From positions 1 through 10,160 of the forward strand of contig DHXA01000006.1 in NCBI GenBank assembly GCA_002413455.1: a DNA stretch of 10,160 nucleotides, in the 5' to 3' direction. Position numbers and translations under genes: made by a program. Positions 6,432 through 10,160 of this stretch are shown here, one piece after another (within the stretch, counting starts at the first letter, position 1; every line of letters begins with the position of its first letter). Below the pieces are notes generated by a model, which was not told where the DNA came from, made no database searches, and saw only the letters and a list, made by a program, of their open reading frames with translations. This DNA is from Rhodanobacter sp. UBA5168. GTDB taxonomy: Bacteria > Pseudomonadota > Gammaproteobacteria > Xanthomonadales > Rhodanobacteraceae.

Positions 6432-7016
6432 TCAGCGACGGCGTCGCGGCAACATCGTCCGCAGCACGCCGTCGCGCCGGACGAAGTGATGCCAGAGCGC
6501 TGCCGCGATGTGCAGCAAAATCAGTCCGAGCAATAGCCAGGCGGCATCCTGGTGCCACAACTGCAGGGCATCGGCGAGATCCTCGTCGGCGCCCACCAGC
6601 GCAGGCAGGGTCGCACCCAGCAGATGCACCGGCTTGCCTTGCGCATCACTGAGCGCCCAGCCGAGCAGCGGCTGCGCGAGCAGCAACGCGTACAGGGCGA
6701 CGTGGGTCAGTATCGCCAGCAGTCGAATGAAGCGCGACGAATCGTTGTCGGCCGGCAGCCTGCCCAGTCGCACGCGCAGGGCCACGCGAGCGAAGAAAAG
6801 CACGAGCACGAGCAACCCGACATAGCGATGTCCCTCGAGCAACCACAGGCGCAGCGCTCGCCCGGCGACCTGGTCGCGGGTCAGGATCAACGCCGCCGCC
6901 AGCACCAGGCAAAGCGCGGTGAGCCAATGCAGGATCGTCAACTTCCTGGAGCGTGGTGGCGCTGCTTTTTCACCCGACCGATCTGGCGGGCGACGCAAAT
7001 CGCCGAGGTGAGACAT
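6432..7016 (-). CDS. Cytochrome b561 (CybB-like di-heme membrane protein)
   Basis: 194 residues with four membrane helices at about 27-46, 62-82, 97-120 and 156-178. Candidate heme ligands are His30 (LTILHW), His63 (LEGHRYVG), His155 (LWHQDAAW) and His169 (LLHIAAALWHH), with the usual family ending of HHFVRRDGVLRTMLP. CybB-type b561 proteins exchange electrons between quinol and other carriers in the inner membrane. Here the partner is probably the cytochrome c/heme-porin pair downstream. ATG 7016 gives a normal N-terminus; extending to 7067 or 7130 adds Arg-rich residues with poor codon use and was rejected. No clear Shine-Dalgarno precedes 7016. It is the first established gene after promoter B, about 160 bases from the predicted transcript start. 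Confidence 0.88.
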   Translation of the reverse strand: MSHLGDLRRPPDRSGEKAAPPRSRKLTILHWLTALCLVLAAALILTRDQVAGRALRLWLLEGHRYVGLLVLVLFFARVALRVRLGRLPADNDSSRFIRLLAILTHVALYALLLAQPLLGWALSDAQGKPVHLLGATLPALVGADEDLADALQLWHQDAAWLLLGLILLHIAAALWHHFVRRDGVLRTMLPRRRR

Positions 7017-7117
7017 GAGCACGACATTGCCGCCACGATCTGGCGGAGTTTTGTTTCCCAATCCCATACCTGGTGATGCCTCTGCGCGTTGTCGTCGTCG
7101 AACCGATACCCGCGCAT
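6938..7117 (-). CDS. Possible small protein in the leader of the b561 operon
   Basis: A 59-codon frame from ATG 7117, beginning MRGYRFDDDNAQRHHQ and continuing with VWDWETKLRQIVAAM, then a Cys-rich stretch SCSCLTSAIC and a basic tail. The first half shows GC-rich third positions that fit real coding better than the alternative frames here, and GTGGGA lies just before the ATG. The second half overlaps the start of the b561 gene in another frame, which is unusual. It could be a leader peptide, a small protein, or chance. No family is recognised. Confidence 0.25.
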   Translation of the reverse strand: MRGYRFDDDNAQRHHQVWDWETKLRQIVAAMSCSCLTSAICVARQIGRVKKQRHHAPGS

Positions 7118-7183
7118 GTCCCACGGCCAACCCGGCCGCCGAAAGAGAGACTCATGTGCAGCCCGAGAGTGACTTGGTACGCA

Positions 7184-7213
7184 TGAGTGCCGATTGCGCA
7201 ATGAAAGGTTGCC
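7184..7213 (-). promoter_or_regulatory. Predicted ECF promoter B, upstream of the cytochrome operon
   Basis: Minus-strand GGCAACCTT (7205-7213), 12 bases, then CGGCACTCA (7184-7192). It matches promoter A in the boxes and in spacing. The 12-base spacer contains the perfect palindrome ATTGCGCAAT (7193-7202). The predicted transcript starts near 7178 and reads into the b561, heme-porin, cytochrome c and beta-barrel genes after a leader of about 160 bases, longer than at promoters A and C. Confidence 0.65.
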
Positions 7214-7285
7214 TTCACCCGGATCACTCTCCTGCTTCGGCCAGCCAAGGTCGTCATCCAGCGCAAGCCCGCCGCATTGCAACGA

Positions 7286-7315
7286 CGCAACCTTTCGCCG
7301 GGCGCACGGCACTCA
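7286..7315 (+). promoter_or_regulatory. Predicted ECF promoter C, upstream of the sugar operon
   Basis: Plus-strand CGCAACCTT (7286-7294), 12 bases, then CGGCACTCA (7307-7315). It shares the boxes and spacing of promoters A and B. The predicted transcript start near 7321 leaves a leader of about 41 bases before the ATG at 7362, close to the geometry of promoter A. Confidence 0.68.
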
Positions 7316-7361
7316 GCTAGGTAGGGTGATCATCTTCGAAATTCACAGCGTGGCCTGGAAC

Positions 7362-7799
7362 ATGGAAATCGAGCGAATCCAGTTGCAGAAGCATGGCGAT
7401 AGCCGCGGCATGCTCATCGCCTTGGAGCAGGATAGAAACGTGCCCTTCGAGATCCGGCGCGTGTACTACCTGTTCGCCACGAAGAGCGATGTGCATCGAG
7501 GCCGCCACGCACACCGCCAGCTCAATCAGCTGGCGGTGACGGTGCGCGGCTCCGTCACTTTTCTGCTGGACGACGGCAGCGGTCCGGTGGCGGTCGTGCT
7601 CAACGATCCTTCGCAGGGATTGTTGCTCGGCCGCATGGTATGGCGCGAGCTGTACGACTTCAGCGAGGACTGCGTGCTGATGGTGCTGGCCGACCAGTTG
7701 TACGACCAGAACGACTACATCACCGACTACGCCGACTTCCTGCGTGAGGTCAACGGGACCCTGTACCCGCAGGACATGGCAGCATGTCTAGGCCGCTAG
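7362..7799 (+). CDS. FdtA/QdtA-type dTDP-4-keto-6-deoxyglucose 3,4-ketoisomerase (WxcM-like cupin)
   Basis: 145 residues, the usual size of these single-domain cupins. They move the keto group of dTDP-4-oxo-6-deoxyglucose from C4 to C3, the step before a 3-amino-3,6-dideoxyhexose is made. Family marks are HRGRHAH (45-51), holding the conserved active-site histidines, then QLNQLAVTVRGSVTF, and the C-terminal WRELYDFSEDCVLMVLADQ and YDQNDYITDYADFL segments. ATG 7362 gives the standard N-terminus (MEIERIQLQKHGDSRG); the frame is open upstream to 7194 but that part carries promoter C. The product FdtA (galacto) or QdtA (gluco) cannot be told apart here. The 3-aminotransferase normally required is not in the window and may lie downstream. 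Confidence 0.92.
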   Translation: MEIERIQLQKHGDSRGMLIALEQDRNVPFEIRRVYYLFATKSDVHRGRHAHRQLNQLAVTVRGSVTFLLDDGSGPVAVVLNDPSQGLLLGRMVWRELYDFSEDCVLMVLADQLYDQNDYITDYADFLREVNGTLYPQDMAACLGR

Positions 7800-8449
7800 T
7801 CCTTGTCGGAGCGGGCGAATTCGCGCAGATTGCCTGCGAATACTTCGAACACGACAGCGACCGTGACGTGGTCGCTTTCAGCGTCGAGCGCGACTATCTC
7901 GTGCAGCCGGTGCTGGCCGACCGCCCCGTGGTGGCCTACGAGACACTGGAGACGCACTATCCGCCGGCGGATGTCGATGTCTTCGTCGCGATCCCGGCCA
8001 GCCAGCTCAACCGCGTGCGCACGCGCTTGTACCAGGACGCCAAGCGCAAGGGTTACCGGTTCGCCACGTACGTCAGTACGCGCGCCTTCGTGTGGCGCAA
8101 TGCCGAGGTGGGCGAGAACAGCTTCATCTTCGAGGGCAATGTCATCCAGCCTTTCGTGCGCATCGGCAACAACTGCATTCTCTGGAGCGGCAATCACGTA
8201 GGTCATCGCACGGTCGTGCACGACAACGTGTTCGTCGCCTCGCACGCGGTCATTTCGGGCTACTGCGAGATCGGCGAGAGCAGCTTCATCGGCGTGAACT
8301 CCACCTTCAACGACCACGTGAAGATCGCGCCGGACAACGTGATCGGCGCCGGGGCGCTGGTGACGCGCGACACCGAGCCGGGGCGGATCTACGTCGGCTC
8401 TCCGGCCCGCGCGGTGCCCGGCAAATCCAGCCTCGACGTGAGGCTTTGA
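7784..8449 (+). CDS. PglD/NeuD-type sugar acyltransferase (left-handed beta-helix)
   Basis: 221 residues. The N-terminal part (1-75) is a small Rossmann-like domain with VLVGAGEFAQIACEYF (5-20), as in PglD. From about 95 a hexapeptide-repeat beta-helix follows (EVGENSFIFEGNVIQPFVRIG and later coils). His141 in NHVGHRTVVHDN is at the position of the catalytic His of the family, and it ends with VGSPARAVPG (204-213). These enzymes transfer acetyl (or other acyl) groups from CoA to an amino or hydroxyl group of a nucleotide sugar. It overlaps the ketoisomerase by 16 bases, so acylation of the 3-amino sugar made by that pathway is a fair inference. FdtC/QdtC enzymes lack the PglD-type N-terminal domain, so this is not a simple orthologue. 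Confidence 0.9.
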   Translation: MSRPLVLVGAGEFAQIACEYFEHDSDRDVVAFSVERDYLVQPVLADRPVVAYETLETHYPPADVDVFVAIPASQLNRVRTRLYQDAKRKGYRFATYVSTRAFVWRNAEVGENSFIFEGNVIQPFVRIGNNCILWSGNHVGHRTVVHDNVFVASHAVISGYCEIGESSFIGVNSTFNDHVKIAPDNVIGAGALVTRDTEPGRIYVGSPARAVPGKSSLDVRL

Positions 8450-8456
8450 AGAACGC

Positions 8457-9410
8457 ATGTTGGAATGGACCAAGAAGGGATTGGTGTTCGAGACCGTGCG
8501 CCATGGCGTGGGCGACTGGATGCTTCACTCGGCACTGACGCCAACGCCCTGGCGCATCGACGACGACACCATCCGCGTCTATGCGGGTTTTCGCGATGCC
8601 GAAGGCGTCAGCCGGATCGGCTACGTCGACGTGCGGGCCGACGATCCGACGTCCATCGTGCGCGTCAGCGCCGAGCCGGCGCTCGACATCGGCCGGGACG
8701 GCTGCTTCGACGACAACGGCGTGATCCTCGGCGATGTCGTCGAAGCGCCGGGTGGCCTGCACCTGTTCTACGTCGGCTTTCAGCACGTGGCCAAGGCCAA
8801 GTTCCTGGCCTTCACCGGCCTCGCCGTTTCGACCGATGGTGGCGAACATTTCCGACGCGTGCAGGAAACACCGATCCTGGATCGCGCGCCTGGCCGCAGC
8901 ACCATCGGCGCGGTGCATTCGGTCATCCACGAAAACGGTCGCTGGCGCATCTGGTATGCCGTTGGCGACGACTGGGAAACCATCGGCGGCCAACCGTTTC
9001 CGCGCTATCACATTCGCTATGCGGAGACGGCCGATCTGGGTGCGATACCGCGCGAAGACCATGTTTGCCTGCTGCCGCGCGGCAGCGAGTATCGGATCGG
9101 CCGGCCGCGCGTGTACCGGGTCGGCGGCAGGTACGTCATGTACTTCACGCGCGGCAATCGCGGCAGGGAATACTTTCCCGGCGTGGCGTACAGCGACGAC
9201 GGCATCCGCTGGGAGCGCCGCGACGAGGCGCTGGGGATGACGCTGTCCGCCGACGGCTGGGATTCGCTGGTCATCTGCTATCCCGCGCTGATCCGCCAGC
9301 GCGACAAGCTGCTGATGTTCTACAACGGCAACGACATGGGGCTGGATGGATTCGGCGTGGCCGAGGCCGACTGCGATCGCTTCGACGGTGATGCGGATGT
9401 TCACGGTTAG
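8457..9410 (+). CDS. Five-bladed beta-propeller protein, glycosidase-like (GH43/GH130-type fold)
   Basis: 317 residues, no signal peptide, so cytoplasmic. It has repeated propeller-blade patterns: IRVYAGFRDAEGVSRIGYVDV (39-59, blade 1), LHLFYVGFQH (101-110), RWRIWYAVGDDW (162-173), RYVMYFTRGNRG (225-236) and LLMFYNGNDMGLDGFGVA (285-302). Acidic residues at DDNG (85-88) and the Asp/Glu within the blades could be catalytic, but I cannot assign them with confidence. Such proteins occur in surface-polysaccharide clusters, where their role is poorly known; possibilities are a glycosidase, a phosphorylase or a non-catalytic sugar-binding protein. It starts 7 bases after the acyltransferase stop and overlaps the next gene, so it is part of the operon. 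Confidence 0.8.
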   Translation: MLEWTKKGLVFETVRHGVGDWMLHSALTPTPWRIDDDTIRVYAGFRDAEGVSRIGYVDVRADDPTSIVRVSAEPALDIGRDGCFDDNGVILGDVVEAPGGLHLFYVGFQHVAKAKFLAFTGLAVSTDGGEHFRRVQETPILDRAPGRSTIGAVHSVIHENGRWRIWYAVGDDWETIGGQPFPRYHIRYAETADLGAIPREDHVCLLPRGSEYRIGRPRVYRVGGRYVMYFTRGNRGREYFPGVAYSDDGIRWERRDEALGMTLSADGWDSLVICYPALIRQRDKLLMFYNGNDMGLDGFGVAEADCDRFDGDADVHG

Positions 9411-10160
9411 GCCCTATGCCCAGGCCGATGCGGCCGCCTGGGATGCAATGGTCGAGCGTTCCCGCAACGGCAACCTGCTGCACCGGCGCGGCTATATGGA
9501 CTACCACGCCGACCGCTTCGTCGACCGGTCGCTGGTGATCGAGCGCAACGGCGAAGCGGTGGCGGTTTTCCCCGCGAATATCCGGGACCGCACGGTGACA
9601 AGCCACGCCGGCCTTACCTATGCCGGCCTCATAGCGGGCGACGCCCTGCGCGCCGAATCGACGCTGGCGGTGTTCGAACAGATCGGCGACCACTATCGCG
9701 CGCTTGGCGTGGAACGCGTCGTCTACAAGGCGGTGCCGCATGTCTTTCACGCCTATCCCGCGGAAGAGGATCTGTACGCGCTGCATCGGCTGGGAGCTCA
9801 ATTGAAGCGCCGCGATCTTTCTTCGGTGATTCCGCTGCAGGAAGCATTTCACTTCACGCCGGGGCGCCGGCACGCCATCGACAAGGCGAAGAAGGCCGGC
9901 ATCCGCGTGCAGGCTGGCGCCGGCCTGGAAGATTTTCACGTCCTGCTTTGCGATGTGCTGCGCAAGCACGACGCCGTGCCCACCCACAGCCTGGCGGAGT
10001 TGCGTCTGCTGCAGGCCCGGTTTCCGCAGCACATCGTGCTGCATGAGGCGCGTATCGGGGAGGTCTTGCTGGCGGGCGTCCTCATCTACGATTTCGGTCG
10101 GGTCGTGCATACGCAATACATGGCGGTCTCCGAACAGGGGCGGCGTCTGGACGCGCTCAG
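9391..10160 (+). CDS. GNAT/FemAB-like acyltransferase, cut by the right edge
   Basis: An open frame of 256 codons from ATG 9391 (a second ATG at 9397 is equally possible) to the edge without a stop. It begins MRMFTVRPYAQADAAAWDAM and has LLHRRGYMDYHADRF (29-43 when counted from 9391), a pattern seen in GNAT-superfamily proteins of the FemAB type. A second acyltransferase-like half appears at about 135-256, with ARIGEVLLAGVLIYD and a VVHTQYMAVSEQG segment that would be the acyl-CoA-binding region. It overlaps the propeller gene by 20 bases, so it is translationally coupled. It could add an amino acid or acyl group to a sugar of the surface polysaccharide. The missing C-terminus prevents a firm assignment. 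Confidence 0.8.
   Translation, partial: MRMFTVRPYAQADAAAWDAMVERSRNGNLLHRRGYMDYHADRFVDRSLVIERNGEAVAVFPANIRDRTVTSHAGLTYAGLIAGDALRAESTLAVFEQIGDHYRALGVERVVYKAVPHVFHAYPAEEDLYALHRLGAQLKRRDLSSVIPLQEAFHFTPGRRHAIDKAKKAGIRVQAGAGLEDFHVLLCDVLRKHDAVPTHSLAELRLLQARFPQHIVLHEARIGEVLLAGVLIYDFGRVVHTQYMAVSEQGRRLDAL

Larger units (their letters stand above)
7017..7361. other. Divergent control region between cytochrome and sugar operons
   Basis: 345 bases without an established gene. It contains two outward-facing ECF-like promoters (7184-7213 minus, 7286-7315 plus) whose -35 boxes are 73 bases apart, and the possible 59-codon small gene on the left. Between the promoters (7214-7285) no further motif was recognised. 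No terminator or RNA gene was seen. Confidence 0.7.

Noticed and set aside
7017..7130. Upstream extension of cytochrome b561 to ATG 7130 or 7067
   Set aside because: Arg-rich residues with AT-rich third positions, unlike real genes here, and no signal or family N-terminus in that part.
8520..8545. CGGCACT on the plus strand near 8529
   Set aside because: Inside the propeller gene, with no matching -35 box 12 bases upstream.
8307..10116. Two long minus-strand frames (365 and 281 codons) opposite the sugar operon
   Set aside because: Low-complexity composition and no domain; the plus-strand genes are recognised families in an overlapping operon.
1..10160. tRNA, rRNA, CRISPR arrays, insertion sequences, attachment sites
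   Set aside because: No cloverleaf-like segment, no regularly spaced repeats, no transposase or integrase and no terminal inverted repeats were seen on either strand.

Overview
The window is high-GC DNA with dense, overlapping genes and no mobile elements, RNA genes or CRISPR. Gene content (Cyc2-type heme-porin, small CybB-like cytochrome b561, ECF sigma/zinc-finger anti-sigma/subtilase operon, FdtA-type sugar isomerase cluster) and codon use suggest a gammaproteobacterium of the Lysobacterales/Xanthomonadales, perhaps Rhodanobacteraceae. That placement is inference from gene style, not a database result.

Layout. (1) Positions 1-958, minus strand: a CitE/HpcH-type CoA-ester lyase whose stop overlaps the start of an exported protein that runs off the left edge. 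(2) 1090-3604, minus strand: a three-gene operon of ECF sigma factor, membrane anti-sigma factor and lipoprotein subtilase, each junction an ATGA overlap. (3) 3682-7016, minus strand: cytochrome b561, a Cyc2-like outer-membrane heme-porin fusion, a soluble class I cytochrome c and a small outer-membrane beta-barrel protein. Together they look like an electron route between the quinone pool and the cell surface. (4) 7017-7361: a divergent control region. (5) 7362-10160, plus strand: a surface-sugar operon of FdtA-type ketoisomerase, PglD/NeuD-type acyltransferase, five-bladed beta-propeller glycosidase-like protein and a GNAT/FemAB-like acyltransferase cut by the right edge.

Two observations tie the window together. 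First, the same bipartite sequence, GCAACCTT then exactly 12 bases then CGGYACTYA, occurs three times, each time correctly oriented: before the sigma gene, before the cytochrome operon and before the sugar operon. It has the shape of an ECF promoter and predicts that this sigma factor activates itself, the electron-transfer locus and the polysaccharide locus. Second, the periplasmic part of the anti-sigma factor and the prodomain of the co-encoded subtilase share sequence landmarks and the strand-helix order of an I9-type protease prodomain. This suggests that the anti-sigma factor carries a mimic of the protease's own inhibitor and that the protease takes part in signalling. Both ideas are inference and testable.
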